DNA of 64,000 nucleotides from Fen-1258 sp964595365 (GTDB lineage Bacteria > Bacteroidota > Ignavibacteria > Ignavibacteriales > Melioribacteraceae), in assembly GCA_964595365.1 (NCBI GenBank), contig CAZQQC010000001.1, positions 1-64,000 of the forward strand. The letters are read 5' to 3'. The position numbers and the translations under genes are program-made. The notes below the pieces were generated by a model. It was given only the letters and a program-made list of their open reading frames with translations. It was not told the origin of the DNA and ran no database searches. How positions within the stretch are numbered: position 1 is the first letter of the stretch; every line of letters starts with the position of its first letter. Shown here in pieces: positions 41,873 to 52,142 of the stretch.

Positions 41873-43722
41873 TATACTCTGAATTGAAGTTCATAAAGTT
41901 TTTTGTAGATGCCGTTTCCCTGGCTTAACAGTTGATCGTGTTTACTGTCCTGTACAATTCGTCCTCGGTCAAGTACAATAATTCTATCGGCATTTCTAAT
42001 TGTGCTAAGTCGATGTGCAATAACAAATGTGGTTCTATCATGCATTAAATATTCGATTGCTTCCTGAACTAAAACCTCCGACTCGTTATCCAAAGCCGAT
42101 GTTGCTTCATCCAGAATCATGATTGGCGGATTTTTGAGAAGCGCCCGGGCAATTGCCAAACGTTGCCTCTGACCGCCCGAAAGTTTTGTCCCTTTTTCAC
42201 CGATTATAGTGTCATAACCGCGAGGTAGTTCTAAAATAAAATTATGGGCGTTTGCTGCTTTTGCGGCGTCAAACAATTTTTTTTCGGAACAGTCGTCAAT
42301 TCCGTATGCAATGTTGCTCTTTACCGATTCATTGAACAAAACCGTTTCTTGAGTTACGATTCCCATCAGCTTCCGTAAATCTTCGAGGCGTGCCAATTTT
42401 ATGTCGGTACCGTCGAAAAGAATTTTTCCTCCGCTCGGATCGTAAAAGCGCGGAAGTAAATCTACCAGCGTAGTTTTTCCCGCACCGCTGCTACCCACTA
42501 TGGCAATTACGTTACCTTTTTTCACTTTCAAATTAATCGTGTCCAGAATCAATTCGTCGGAATCGTCGTAATGAAATGAAACATTTTGAAACTCGATCGT
42601 ATCATTGAAATTATTTATTGTAAGAGGGTCTTCGATATTTTTGATTCGCGGTTCGGTATCCAGTATTTCAAAAACACGGTCGGCAGCAGCGCTCGATTCC
42701 TGGATCCGGTTGTTAACGCTGCTGAGTTCTTTGATAGGGGGCATCATCTGGAAAATTGCAAGCAAAAAAACAAGAAACTCGCTCGGTTTCAAAGTTCTGT
42801 CGAAAAGTACAAGCTGACCGCCGAAATAAATCATGGCACCGCCAACCACCACACTTAGAAATTCTGTAACCGGAGTTGCCGTGTTTCTTATACGGGTTAT
42901 TTTCAAAACTAATCTAAAAAATTTTTGAGTTTGCACTTTAAATTTTTTGTTCTCGTAATTTTCCATACCGAAGGCTTTAACAACCTTAACGCCGGTAATC
43001 GTTTCGTGAAGTGTGGTTGTAATATCCGCCATTTCCTGCTGTAATAATCCACTCTGCTCGCGAAGAATCAACCCGATCCAGCTGATAATTCCTATGCTGA
43101 ACGGAAGGACAAGAAGCGAAAACAAAGTCAGCTTCCAGCTTATAGATATTGCAATTCCAAGAAAGACGATTATTGTCAAAGGCTCGCGGATCAAATTCAG
43201 AAATACCGCAGAAACACTTGCCTGAACCACATTTACGTCGTTCATAATTCGTGAAATAAGATTTCCGGTTCTTTCGTTTTTGAAAAAGCTCATCGGTAAT
43301 TTGTGCAGATGAGTATACGCTTCGTTCCTCAAGTTTCGTATCATTCCCTGTTCTACAAATGCAAGGAAATAAGCCTGTAGGTACCCGAAAATGTTTTTGA
43401 GAAAGAAAAGAATTATTATCAGTATACAAATTTTAAGAAGAATCGACTGAGTGTTCCCGCTAAAGATGTAGCTCTTAACAGTCAGTACAACATCATCAAC
43501 CACCCGTGAAAACCAATTTGCAATCGGTGAGTTAATGGAAGGACTTACTGTTTGGATTTGTGTCCGAGCTCCGCTTTTTTGAAAAAGCGTATCGAGGAGA
43601 GGAATAATCATGTAAATGGAAACACCGTTCAGAACTGCGTAACCAATGGTAAACAAAACCGAAGCGGAAAGATGCTTCCAGAACGGTTTTATGTATTTTA
43701 AAACTCTTTTGTAAGTATTCAT
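41872..43722 (-). CDS. msbA: Lipid A export ABC transporter (MsbA-like)
   Basis: The 616-residue fused permease-ATPase has six membrane helices (about 15-330) and an ATPase domain with Walker A GSSGAGKTT (about 410-418), signature LSGGQRQRLAIARAL and Walker B PIMILDEATSALDNES. The style matches MsbA, which flips lipid A-core across the inner membrane. The neighbouring genes (WaaE-like glycosyltransferase, ligase) are also LPS-related, which supports this over multidrug export. ATG 43722 is 6 bases after the upstream lipoprotein gene. Confidence 0.9.
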   Translation of the reverse strand: MNTYKRVLKYIKPFWKHLSASVLFTIGYAVLNGVSIYMIIPLLDTLFQKSGARTQIQTVSPSINSPIANWFSRVVDDVVLTVKSYIFSGNTQSILLKICILIIILFFLKNIFGYLQAYFLAFVEQGMIRNLRNEAYTHLHKLPMSFFKNERTGNLISRIMNDVNVVQASVSAVFLNLIREPLTIIVFLGIAISISWKLTLFSLLVLPFSIGIISWIGLILREQSGLLQQEMADITTTLHETITGVKVVKAFGMENYENKKFKVQTQKFFRLVLKITRIRNTATPVTEFLSVVVGGAMIYFGGQLVLFDRTLKPSEFLVFLLAIFQMMPPIKELSSVNNRIQESSAAADRVFEILDTEPRIKNIEDPLTINNFNDTIEFQNVSFHYDDSDELILDTINLKVKKGNVIAIVGSSGAGKTTLVDLLPRFYDPSGGKILFDGTDIKLARLEDLRKLMGIVTQETVLFNESVKSNIAYGIDDCSEKKLFDAAKAANAHNFILELPRGYDTIIGEKGTKLSGGQRQRLAIARALLKNPPIMILDEATSALDNESEVLVQEAIEYLMHDRTTFVIAHRLSTIRNADRIIVLDRGRIVQDSKHDQLLSQGNGIYKKLYELQFRV

Positions 43723-43728
43723 CCATTC

Positions 43729-44967
43729 TCACATTGGCGGACCAACTAATCCGCAGCCGCCGGGAATTGCAAGCGTATAATAGATTTTATTCCGGACAAA
43801 ATCGAAAATATTTATTCTTGAAAGATTATTTAATCGCTCGTCAAAAATTAAGAAGTTTCCCTGAACTAATAAATTGTCGTATCGGAATCTGTTGAAGTTT
43901 GCAATCAACCTTTTTTGAAGAGTGTTGATAACTATCAGTTCTCCGGTCGGTTGCGCCTTTTTAGGGCTATCTGGCAAGACGGAGTTTACGGTGACAATAA
44001 AAAGATAATTCCCGTCGTCAGACCATCGTGCGTCCAAAATTTTTCGTTTGCCGGAAGCAATTAGAACATCCGAACGTTCCTGCACATCTTTCAGGTAAAA
44101 GTCATATCCGCCATCCGAAGAAATCTGTCGAAACTGAAATCTGTTATTCGGAGAAATATATTCGGGCTCCCTGTTAGGCGGCATAGGGAAGCCCTCGGAG
44201 ATAAGGTTGAATTTCCGTTCGCTCACCTTGTTAAGCTCTCCCGAAAGATCAAAATGAAAAATATTCTGGTAAATTATCCGCGAATCAATTGTATCGATTG
44301 ACGTGACATTAACTTTGAAAGTATCTCTGTTTTCCCAATAAGTGTAAAGCTGGGCGCAATTGCCTATATCTTTCAGTCTGCTCATCTCATTGCTTTCTCT
44401 CTTCAACTGCAACACTCTCACCCCATGTATAAATGGAAGGTTGCTTCTCATTCCATAAGATTTAGCAGTTGTAACAAAAGCAGAGTTTCGATCTGCCGAA
44501 ATATTCAAGGAGATAACGCTTTCGTTTTGACTGCTCCAAATTAATTCCGTTTGCATGGAAGAAATATCGATGCTAAAAACGCTTGGGCGCCCCAGATAGT
44601 GCGCCACAAAAAGAATGTTGCGGAATTCATCGAGTGTTTCGTGCCTTCCCTTCATTATCGAATAAGAGCGAATCAATCCGTTTGAGCTGAGTTTGTAAGC
44701 GTTTTTTCCGGCACCAAAAGAATTTTTATATTTTCCTAAAAGAACCTCATAAAGCATGTCGCTGAATTTTTCTATTCTGGCAGAGTCCGCAATACTTCGA
44801 TCAAGTTTTATTCTGAAATCTTTTGCATTGTTGATATCGGGAAATTCACCAATCTTAATCGAATAGGTATTCAAATCTTCGAAACCGTTTTTTGGATTTC
44901 CGCACGCAGTAAACATGAATACTGAAACGACACATAGCCTAAAAATTTGTTTGTCCTTTATTCTCAT
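43729..44967 (-). CDS. Beta-propeller-type lipoprotein of LPS gene cluster
   Basis: The 412-residue product has a lipobox FTAC (Cys near residue 22), so it is a lipoprotein. The rest is beta-rich, with WD/TolB-like phrases (DARWSDDGNYLFIVTVNS; ISPNNRFQFRQISSDGGYDFYLKD), suggesting a propeller. It ends in an odd Gly/Cys-rich tail (GGCGLVGPPM). No named family is recognised. It lies between xerD and msbA, 6 bases before msbA, so it may be a lipoprotein linked to envelope assembly. The function is unknown. Confidence 0.75.
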   Translation of the reverse strand: MRIKDKQIFRLCVVSVFMFTACGNPKNGFEDLNTYSIKIGEFPDINNAKDFRIKLDRSIADSARIEKFSDMLYEVLLGKYKNSFGAGKNAYKLSSNGLIRSYSIMKGRHETLDEFRNILFVAHYLGRPSVFSIDISSMQTELIWSSQNESVISLNISADRNSAFVTTAKSYGMRSNLPFIHGVRVLQLKRESNEMSRLKDIGNCAQLYTYWENRDTFKVNVTSIDTIDSRIIYQNIFHFDLSGELNKVSERKFNLISEGFPMPPNREPEYISPNNRFQFRQISSDGGYDFYLKDVQERSDVLIASGKRKILDARWSDDGNYLFIVTVNSVLPDSPKKAQPTGELIVINTLQKRLIANFNRFRYDNLLVQGNFLIFDERLNNLSRINIFDFVRNKIYYTLAIPGGCGLVGPPM

Positions 44968-44996
44968 AATTTAAAAATAAGAAACTGCCGTAAAAT

Positions 44997-45887
44997 TTAT
45001 CCGCGCGGATGATGATCTTTGTGAACCTGTTTAATGTAATTTCGATCGATGTGAGTATAAATCTGAGTTGTCGAGATATCCGCATGCCCTAGCATCTCCT
45101 GTACAGCACGGAGATCGGCGCCGCCTTCCAGCAGATGAGTTGCAAAGGAATGACGAAAAGTGTGAGGATGAATTTCTTTTGTAATACCGGCTTGCAGTGC
45201 ATAATAATTTACAATTTTCCAGATCCACATTCTCGAAAGCTTTGTTCCCCGCTTATTCAAGAAAACATAATTCTGACTTTTACTTTTCTTTTCAAGCAGC
45301 GGTCGCGATTTCATCAAATACTCTTTCAGCCAATTGATCGCGCTGCTGCCCAAAGGTACAATTCTTTCTTTCGAACCTTTACCGAGTACACGTACAACTT
45401 CATCTGCAAAATAAAGATCGTTTACTTTTAAGTTGATCAGCTCCGAAACCCGTAAACCGGAAGAATAAAATGTTTCCAGAATTGCCTTATCGCGCAGACC
45501 GGTAATTTCACCCGTCTTAGGAGAATTGAGAATGCGTTCGATCTCCGGAAAAGATAAAACAGCCGGTAGCTTGCGTGATTTTTTTACCGGCGAGAGCGTT
45601 GAAGTCGGATTTTTCTCGATGTAATTATTATCCTCCAGATAACCAAAAAATCCTTTTAGTGACGACATATAACGTGCGGTAGTGGCACTGTCGATTCCAT
45701 TTTCCTTTTGATGCTCAAAAAACTTAGCGATGTGACCGGCATTAATTTGATTGTAGTCAGTCACATTCTTTTCTTGAACGAAACTCAAAAATTTTTTAAG
45801 ATCGTTTTTATAAGCATTGGTCGTATTTTCGGAAAGATTTTTTTCGAAGCTAAGAATACCGAGATACTCTTTTAGAAAAACTTCCAT
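44997..45887 (-). CDS. xerD: Tyrosine recombinase XerD
   Basis: The 296-residue protein has an N-terminal SAM-like core-binding domain and a C-terminal catalytic domain with the full tyrosine recombinase set: SSGLRVSEL (first Arg), KGSKER (Lys), HTFRHSFATH (His-x-x-Arg), LGHADISTTQIYTH (His and Tyr nucleophile). It ends VHKDHHPRG, which is like the XerD tail. It resolves chromosome dimers at dif. Adjacent genes are core genes, so this is a housekeeping recombinase, not an integron or phage integrase. Confidence 0.93.
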   Translation of the reverse strand: MEVFLKEYLGILSFEKNLSENTTNAYKNDLKKFLSFVQEKNVTDYNQINAGHIAKFFEHQKENGIDSATTARYMSSLKGFFGYLEDNNYIEKNPTSTLSPVKKSRKLPAVLSFPEIERILNSPKTGEITGLRDKAILETFYSSGLRVSELINLKVNDLYFADEVVRVLGKGSKERIVPLGSSAINWLKEYLMKSRPLLEKKSKSQNYVFLNKRGTKLSRMWIWKIVNYYALQAGITKEIHPHTFRHSFATHLLEGGADLRAVQEMLGHADISTTQIYTHIDRNYIKQVHKDHHPRG

Positions 45888-45893
45888 GGACGA

Positions 45894-48086
45894 TCATTCT
45901 TCCGGATTTATATTTTCCAATTCTTCTTGTTTAGGGTATCGAATTCTTTTGTGCTGATGTCCTACAAGAATGCTCAAGAAAGATTCTTTGATTTTTCTAA
46001 CATCATTAAATGTTAACGGCGCTTCATCAAGCTGACCGTCGTCGATACGGCTGTTTATCAAATTGGAGATTACATTCTCAATTTTTTGAGAATCGGCATT
46101 CGTCATTGCGCGAACGGTTGATTCACATGCGTCTGCCAGCATAACGATGGCTGTTTCCTTGGAATTGGGTTTTGGTCCGTAATAACGAAACTCGTTGATA
46201 TCAATATTGTTCTCGCCATGGATTGTTTTGGCTTTTTCATAAAAAAATGAAATTACCATAGTACCGTGGTGCATTGGTATGAAGTCGATTATTTCCTTTG
46301 GCAAATTATTTTTTTCAGCCAATTCAATTCCCTTTTTGACGTGATCGAGAATCAGCCGCACGCTTTTTTCAGGTGCCAATTTTTCGTGAACGTTCGCACC
46401 GGTCAACTGATTTTCTACAAAACTTTCCGGATCAAGCGATTTACCGATATCGTGATAGTATGCGCCTACGCGCGCAAGAACCGGATTTGCGCCTATAGCT
46501 TCTGCCGTTGTTTCTGCCAGAGTTCCCATTGCTACAGAATGATTAAACGTGCCGGGCGCAGATTTTGCCAGATCTTTCAGAAGTGGATGATTAAAATCAG
46601 TTAGTTCCATCAATGTAAGGTCGGTCGTAATTTTGAAAAGTCTCTCGAAGAAAATTATCAGCCCATAAGTAAGAACAGGACTAATCAATGCATTGGAACC
46701 TGCAAAGGCAAAACTTAAGATCATCTGGCTGAAAGAATCAAACCTTTCCAAACCGAACGCAACAATGCTTATAACATAACCTATTAGAATGTAAAGGAAC
46801 GATCTGAAAATTTGTGTTCTGTTTTTGATGTCGCGTACTGTATAAGCAGAAAGACCGCCGGCAATAATATTCGTTACCGAAAACACGTAGTCGTTACCAC
46901 GCAATCCGCCTGCAATTAATGAAACTATCACCGTACCGTAGAATCCAACGCGGGAATCAAAAATAATTGTAAGAAGCATCGAAGCAACCGGAACAAGAAT
47001 AAAAAACTCGACTGGCGAGACTACGTCAACCTGGTAAATTAGAAAAGTAAGCAAAGAGATAAACAATATTATAGACGCTATTAGAAGAATTTTGAGGTTG
47101 TCCTGGTAAATTTTCTTTCTGAATAAATATATGTAAATGATAAACGGAAGTAGTATCAAAAGGGTGTGAAGGTATTTACCAAGCGCTTGATAGAAGTTTC
47201 CGAGAAGGCCGGTTTCTTCGCCCTTAGCAATTCTATAAGAATCAACTTTCAATTTTATTTCCGGCGTAATACGATCATGCTTCGATACAATTTTCTCATT
47301 TTCATTTATAATTCCAACGTTGCGCGGAATTTTCTCTTTTGCATTATCAATCGCACTTTGAGTAAGAGCCGGACTGTACAATAAATCCGGCACAACAAAA
47401 TTGTGAATATACTCTTCGACTGCCTCGTTCAATTCGCCGTTGTTCCCTGCTATCTCTTTTATGCTTGAATTGAGAAGTTCGTTAACTCCGTCGCGGTCCA
47501 GGAACAAATATTTGGAATAACCTCTTTCATACCTACCATCGCGAATTGAAATACTGTCGCGCGAGATTTCTTTATAAGACGAAGAAAGAAGACCGCGCTG
47601 ATAAATTTTTACAAGAATGATTTTTGAAAGAGAAGCAATTTCGTTTAGCGATCGGACCTTTGCACCAAGGAATGTTTTTGGCTTTGTTTTTAATCTTACG
47701 AATACAGCCAATGAGCGGTCACTAAGAAACGTTGTGTTCTTCCTCTGAGAAAGAGCAGAACCAATCAACTTTTGCAAATTAGAATTATACCTTGATAGGG
47801 AATCTAGAAAAATCTTTTCCAATCCCGAATTTCTAATGAAGATAGGCTGAATTCGTTTTGCTGCCAGAATTTTCTCATTTTCGTAAACGGCAGGGTCTTT
47901 CAATATTTCAAATGTTTTGGAAGCTATTAAATCGTTGTGAAGCCATACTGAGCCAATATTGACTGCGGATTCGATCGATTCGCCGCGGGGGAAAAACAAA
48001 ACAATTATTAGAACCGTCGCAAAAATTATCAACAATTTTATTCGAATGCTGGAACGAATATTTAGCTTCCTTTTAGTATCGATCAT
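45894..48086 (-). CDS. pgpH: HD-domain cyclic-di-AMP phosphodiesterase (PgpH-like)
   Basis: The 730-residue protein has an N-terminal membrane helix, a large extracytoplasmic 7TMR-HDED domain (about 40-290), seven membrane helices (about 300-500) and a cytosolic HD domain: FNHSVAMGTLAETTAEAIGA, then YYHDIGKS with the HD pair, DHVKKGIELA, and MHHGT. This architecture is that of PgpH/YqfF, which degrades cyclic-di-AMP. It lies 6 bases before xerD. Membership in the phosphodiesterase group is inferred from architecture. Confidence 0.93.
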   Translation of the reverse strand: MIDTKRKLNIRSSIRIKLLIIFATVLIIVLFFPRGESIESAVNIGSVWLHNDLIASKTFEILKDPAVYENEKILAAKRIQPIFIRNSGLEKIFLDSLSRYNSNLQKLIGSALSQRKNTTFLSDRSLAVFVRLKTKPKTFLGAKVRSLNEIASLSKIILVKIYQRGLLSSSYKEISRDSISIRDGRYERGYSKYLFLDRDGVNELLNSSIKEIAGNNGELNEAVEEYIHNFVVPDLLYSPALTQSAIDNAKEKIPRNVGIINENEKIVSKHDRITPEIKLKVDSYRIAKGEETGLLGNFYQALGKYLHTLLILLPFIIYIYLFRKKIYQDNLKILLIASIILFISLLTFLIYQVDVVSPVEFFILVPVASMLLTIIFDSRVGFYGTVIVSLIAGGLRGNDYVFSVTNIIAGGLSAYTVRDIKNRTQIFRSFLYILIGYVISIVAFGLERFDSFSQMILSFAFAGSNALISPVLTYGLIIFFERLFKITTDLTLMELTDFNHPLLKDLAKSAPGTFNHSVAMGTLAETTAEAIGANPVLARVGAYYHDIGKSLDPESFVENQLTGANVHEKLAPEKSVRLILDHVKKGIELAEKNNLPKEIIDFIPMHHGTMVISFFYEKAKTIHGENNIDINEFRYYGPKPNSKETAIVMLADACESTVRAMTNADSQKIENVISNLINSRIDDGQLDEAPLTFNDVRKIKESFLSILVGHQHKRIRYPKQEELENINPEE

Positions 48087-48284
48087 TTTACTTTTTCGCT
48101 TGATACAGCATATTCAAAAATTCAGCGGCATCACAACAATCGGCATTCTTTAGCCCGCAAGCAAATTTTCACGAAAAATATTGAAGAATTTCCCGAACAT
48201 TAGTCAAATAAATTTATTTTCGAAATGCTGGTGATGCAGACAATTCTAGAATTGATATCAACAATTCAATAACTAATGGTAAAT

Positions 48285-48647
48285 CTATTGAACAGTCTCT
48301 AATTCTTTGACAGCTTCATTAACAGTGTTGCAGACATTGAGTACCCGGTTAAGTTGAGAAATCTCGATTAGCGTTTTAACATTTTTGGTTGGTGATGCCA
48401 AACGAATTTGCCCTTCGTTCGATTGCAAAATTCTGAAAGCCAGAAGAATTGCACTTAACCCTGAACTGTCGCAATATTCCACTTCCGAAAGGTCTATAAC
48501 AAGTTTTTTAACATCTTCGGTATGAAGAAAGATCGTAAACTCACCCTTCACAAATCCTGCTATGGAAGCGTCGAACCGTTTCTCGTTCAGTTTAAAGACG
48601 GCTATTTCGCCTATCTTTTTTAATTCGTAATTAAAGTTTTCACTCAT
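48285..48647 (-). CDS. STAS-domain anti-sigma factor antagonist
   Basis: The 120-residue protein is a single STAS domain: VIDLSEVEYCDSSGLSAILLAFRIL, where the Ser pair in CDSSGLS is the phosphorylation site, preceded by ITIFLHTED-type strands and ending in IEISQLNRVLNV. It is the SpoIIAA/RsbV type that binds an anti-sigma kinase. No partner kinase or phosphatase is encoded next to it. It sits alone about 200 bases from pgpH, and nothing else is recognised in that gap. Confidence 0.9.
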   Translation of the reverse strand: MSENFNYELKKIGEIAVFKLNEKRFDASIAGFVKGEFTIFLHTEDVKKLVIDLSEVEYCDSSGLSAILLAFRILQSNEGQIRLASPTKNVKTLIEISQLNRVLNVCNTVNEAVKELETVQ

Positions 48648-48722
48648 TCTAAGCTGCTTAAATAATTAATTTTATACTGCTAATCTAAAAATTCACGGTA
48701 ATAATCCAAACAATATCTTCTA

Positions 48723-49253
48723 TCAGAACATTTTTAGGTTGCTTAAAAAACTGCGGTAAGCCACTTCTGGCTCTTGGTTTTTGTCTTTAATAATGAGGTT
48801 ATAGTACTCCTCGCATTTATCCTTACTAAAACTAACCCTAACTTTCGATTTCACGATATTAGCTACAGCACTAAAGAAAATATTAGGAGACCGATTCAGA
48901 TCAATTACAGCATCGTATTCCCTTGTGCTCAAACTGGCAATCATATTCTTAGTTGGCAAATATACTCTGTTTATATGCTCGGGAAGGAATGAAACGAATT
49001 TGTACTTCTCTTTTTCCGGGATAAGATTGTACTTGTAAACGGGCAGAAAAAGCGTAATTACTTTTTTGTGAATAAGATAATACTTAAGTAGATCCATACT
49101 ATGGTAAAAATCGTCGTCCCGAGCCGGCATGATGATGAAGAAATCGATCGCATCGGATAGAATCTTATTATAAGAGACAGATGTAATCTCTCTACGAAGA
49201 AATTTTCTGTGAATTATGAAACGGGCATATTTCTGTTTTAGACTTTCAAACAT
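48723..49253 (-). CDS. DUF6913-like/short glycosyltransferase-9-type protein
   Basis: The 176-residue product has the phrases DFFIIMPARDDDFYHSMDLLKYYL and YDAVIDLNRSPNIFFSAVANIVKSKVRVSFSKDKCEEYYNLII, which recall heptosyltransferase-type (GT9) folds and the small DUF6913 proteins of Bacteroidota. Only one half of a GT9 fold fits in this length, so it is not a complete heptosyltransferase. ATG 49253 is 3 bases after the ligA stop, suggesting cotranscription. The role is unknown. Confidence 0.6.
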   Translation of the reverse strand: MFESLKQKYARFIIHRKFLRREITSVSYNKILSDAIDFFIIMPARDDDFYHSMDLLKYYLIHKKVITLFLPVYKYNLIPEKEKYKFVSFLPEHINRVYLPTKNMIASLSTREYDAVIDLNRSPNIFFSAVANIVKSKVRVSFSKDKCEEYYNLIIKDKNQEPEVAYRSFLSNLKMF

Positions 49254-49255
49254 CT

Positions 49256-51271
49256 TTATCCAATCAGTTTAAGAAATTCTTCTTCGGATAAAACCGGTAT
49301 ATTTAATTTTTGTGCTTTGTCAAATTTCGAGCCCGGCTTTTCTCCGGCAACTACGTACGATGTATTCTTGCTTACAGCCGAAAGGAGAGTACCGCCGTTC
49401 TCAATAATCTTTTCTTTGGCTTCGTCTCTGGACATTGTTGATAACGTACCGGTTAGTACGAACGATTTTCCTTCCAGAGCAGTCGACTTTCTTTGTTTCT
49501 TCTCAATCTCAAATTTGAGTCCTGCTTTTTTAAGTCTTTCAATTATTTTTTTGTTGTGTTCGTCCGAAAAAAATCGGCGAATACTTTGGCTAATGCTCGA
49601 ACCGATCTCGTAGATCTCTTCAATTCCTGATTCGGTTGCCAGGGATAGAGCAGACATGGAACCGAAATGATTTGCAAGTTTTTGTGCAGCACCGAAACCA
49701 ACATAACGAATTCCAAGCGCAAATAATACTTTGTCGAATGGTCGCTGTTTGCTTGTTTCGATCGAAGCAAGCAAATTATCAACACTTTTTTCTCCGAGTC
49801 TTTCAATTCGAATTAATTCTTCCCTTTTATCTTTCAGCGAATAGATATCCGCATAGTTGTCGAGGAATTTCAAATCAACTAACAAATTAATAAGTGCTTC
49901 TCCCAATCCATCAATATCCATTGCACCACGCGCTGCAAAATGTGCAATCCTTCCTTTGACTTGAGCGGGGCATAAACTGTTTTCACAATAAACTGCTACT
50001 TCTTCTTCCGGCTTGAATAATTTTGAACCGCAGACCGGACATCTTGCAGGTAGTTTTGTCTCCTGTGAATCTTTGCTTCGCCCGGATATATCGACCGATA
50101 CAACTTTGGGAATTACATCACCACCTTTTTCAATTATTACTGTGTCATTCTCTCGAATGTCTTTTCTTTTTATTTCATCCAGGTTATGCAAAGTTGCGCG
50201 ACTTATAGTAGAGCCCGCTAAAAAAACAGGTTCTAATTCTGCAACGGGAGTTAACGTACCGGTCCTTCCAACCTGCCATGTGATTTTGTTCAATTTGGTG
50301 ACAGCCTGTTTTGCTTTGAATTTATAAGCTACAGCCCATCGAGGTGATTTAGCGATGTTTCCTAAAATCTTTTGCTGTTTTAATGAATTAACTTTTATAA
50401 CAACACCATCAATTTCGTAAGGCAGTTTGTCGCGCTTATCTTCCCACTCGCGACAGAAATCAATAACTTCATTAATGGTTTTGCACAATTTGAAGTTCTT
50501 ATTTATTCGAAAGCCAAGTTCGTTCAACAAGCTCAGGTTATCTATCTGCAATTTTATTTTATCCGAACTGCTCAAAAGATTATAAAGAAAAACCTGCAGC
50601 GGACGTTTGGCAACAATTTGAGGATCTTGAAGTTTAAGTGTACCTGCCGCAGAGTTTCTCGGGTTAGCAAAAACTTTTTCACCGTTTAGATCTCTTTCTT
50701 CATTCAGCTTATTAAACGGTTCTATTTCCATATAAACTTCGCCCCGAACTTCAAACTCGTCTAATTTAAGTTTAGTTGCTACATGCTTTCTAATATTAAG
50801 TGGAACTGTGCGGATAGTTTTTACATTATTTGTTACATCTTCTCCAACATAACCGTCCCCCCTTGTTGCTGCAGCACTTAGTTTACCATTCAGATATTTC
50901 AAACTTACAGAGAGTCCATCTATTTTCAATTCGCAGACATATTCAACTTTTTCGCTATCCGGCAATCCTTCTCTAACACGTTTATCAAACTCATAAATCT
51001 CGCTTTCACTGTATGTGTTGGATAGACTCAACATAGGTATTTTATGCGCCACAGGTTTGAATTCTTTAGTAAGGTCGGAACCGACTCTCTGTGTTGGAGA
51101 ATCCATTGTTATCAATTGAGGATTATCTTTCTCAAGTATAACTAATTCATTAAAAAGCTGATCGTATTCGTAATCGCTAATTAAAGGCTGGTTAAGTACG
51201 AAATAGTTATAGTCATACTCGCGTATCAGGTCACGTAATTCTTCAATTCTTTTTTTCGGGCTTTGCTTCAT
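49256..51271 (-). CDS. ligA: NAD-dependent DNA ligase
   Basis: The 671-residue enzyme seals nicks in DNA. The adenylation site is CELKIDGLSVSLKY with the reactive Lys in KIDG (about 116); an NAD-binding Ia domain (YDYNYFVLNQPLISDYEYDQL) precedes it. An OB fold follows, then a four-cysteine zinc finger (CPVCGSK...CENSLCPAQ), helix-hairpin-helix repeats and a BRCT domain near the C-terminus (GKSFVLTGTLSTMSRDEAKEKI). The length is normal. Its start overlaps the RodZ-like gene end by 29 bases. Confidence 0.97.
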   Translation of the reverse strand: MKQSPKKRIEELRDLIREYDYNYFVLNQPLISDYEYDQLFNELVILEKDNPQLITMDSPTQRVGSDLTKEFKPVAHKIPMLSLSNTYSESEIYEFDKRVREGLPDSEKVEYVCELKIDGLSVSLKYLNGKLSAAATRGDGYVGEDVTNNVKTIRTVPLNIRKHVATKLKLDEFEVRGEVYMEIEPFNKLNEERDLNGEKVFANPRNSAAGTLKLQDPQIVAKRPLQVFLYNLLSSSDKIKLQIDNLSLLNELGFRINKNFKLCKTINEVIDFCREWEDKRDKLPYEIDGVVIKVNSLKQQKILGNIAKSPRWAVAYKFKAKQAVTKLNKITWQVGRTGTLTPVAELEPVFLAGSTISRATLHNLDEIKRKDIRENDTVIIEKGGDVIPKVVSVDISGRSKDSQETKLPARCPVCGSKLFKPEEEVAVYCENSLCPAQVKGRIAHFAARGAMDIDGLGEALINLLVDLKFLDNYADIYSLKDKREELIRIERLGEKSVDNLLASIETSKQRPFDKVLFALGIRYVGFGAAQKLANHFGSMSALSLATESGIEEIYEIGSSISQSIRRFFSDEHNKKIIERLKKAGLKFEIEKKQRKSTALEGKSFVLTGTLSTMSRDEAKEKIIENGGTLLSAVSKNTSYVVAGEKPGSKFDKAQKLNIPVLSEEEFLKLIG

Positions 51272-52139
51272 TCTTCGTTGGTGGAATGATTGTGTAATAT
51301 CGAACTGTATCCGGTGTTATAAATAAGTTTCTGATTTCACCCGGGTTGCCAATATTTTGAATGGGTTGGTTGTTGAACAATAATTTCACAGCACCAGCGT
51401 TGCCAATAGTTATACTAAAGTTCCTGCTTGCTGTAAAATTTAATTTTGAATCCGGTTGATATACTTGCTGTGTAATAATTTTTCCATCCGAAGAAACTTT
51501 TACCCAAACGCGGCTTAAGACTTGCACCGAAAGTCTGAGGCTATCTAACTGTTCCCGTTTTGACAGCTGTTGGGTTTGATTGTTATTCTTGCCTGTCATC
51601 TCGAAGCGCTGCTTGTCCTGATTTTTCGTTTGTAGAGAAAAGCTCTCCTGAACAATATCGGTGGAGGAGCTTTTAATAAACACAATGTAAATTATTATCA
51701 ATACAAGTACAGCAATGGTTCCAGCATACACATAATTTTTTCCATCAAGCTTTTTAGACTTGTTCTCTTCCTGCATTGAAGCAGGTGACTTTACAGAGAC
51801 GGTCGAATCAAACTTTTTTTTAGTATTCGCTTCGGTCACAGCTGTAGATGATACATCGGTTATCTCTTCTGCTGCAGGTTCTTCTTCAGGCTTACCAAGT
51901 TTAGCATTCTCAAACTTTTGAAGAACAGATTGAGGATTCAGATCTATGTACAGCGCATATTCTTTGATGAACGCCTTCATATACAGATCCGGAAGAATAT
52001 CAAAATTTGCGTTCTCTATTGCGTGGAGAAATTTAATATCGATTTTAGTTTTGAAAGCTATTTGCTGGAGAGAAATATCTTTTTCTTCTCGGGCTGTTTT
52101 TAGTTCGTCTGCGATTTTTTTCAATGCTTCAGATGCCAT
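51243..52139 (-). CDS. rodZ: RodZ-like cell-shape protein
   Basis: The 298-residue protein has an N-terminal Xre-type helix-turn-helix (KIADELKTAREEKDISLQQIAFKTKI), a disordered Glu/Lys/Ser-rich linker, one membrane helix (YAGTIAVLVLIIIYIVFI, about 158-176) and a periplasmic DUF4115 domain (SVQVLSRVWVKVSSDGKII; SITIGNAGAVKLLFNNQPI). This is the layout of RodZ, which links MreB to the cell wall machinery. It lies between rsmB and ligA in the same direction, and its end overlaps ligA. Confidence 0.87.
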   Translation of the reverse strand: MASEALKKIADELKTAREEKDISLQQIAFKTKIDIKFLHAIENANFDILPDLYMKAFIKEYALYIDLNPQSVLQKFENAKLGKPEEEPAAEEITDVSSTAVTEANTKKKFDSTVSVKSPASMQEENKSKKLDGKNYVYAGTIAVLVLIIIYIVFIKSSSTDIVQESFSLQTKNQDKQRFEMTGKNNNQTQQLSKREQLDSLRLSVQVLSRVWVKVSSDGKIITQQVYQPDSKLNFTASRNFSITIGNAGAVKLLFNNQPIQNIGNPGEIRNLFITPDTVRYYTIIPPTKNEAKPEKKN

Positions 52140-52142
52140 TTA

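Noticed and set aside
44997..45887. XerD as an integron or phage integrase
   Set aside because: The tail, length and neighbouring core genes match the housekeeping dimer-resolution recombinase.
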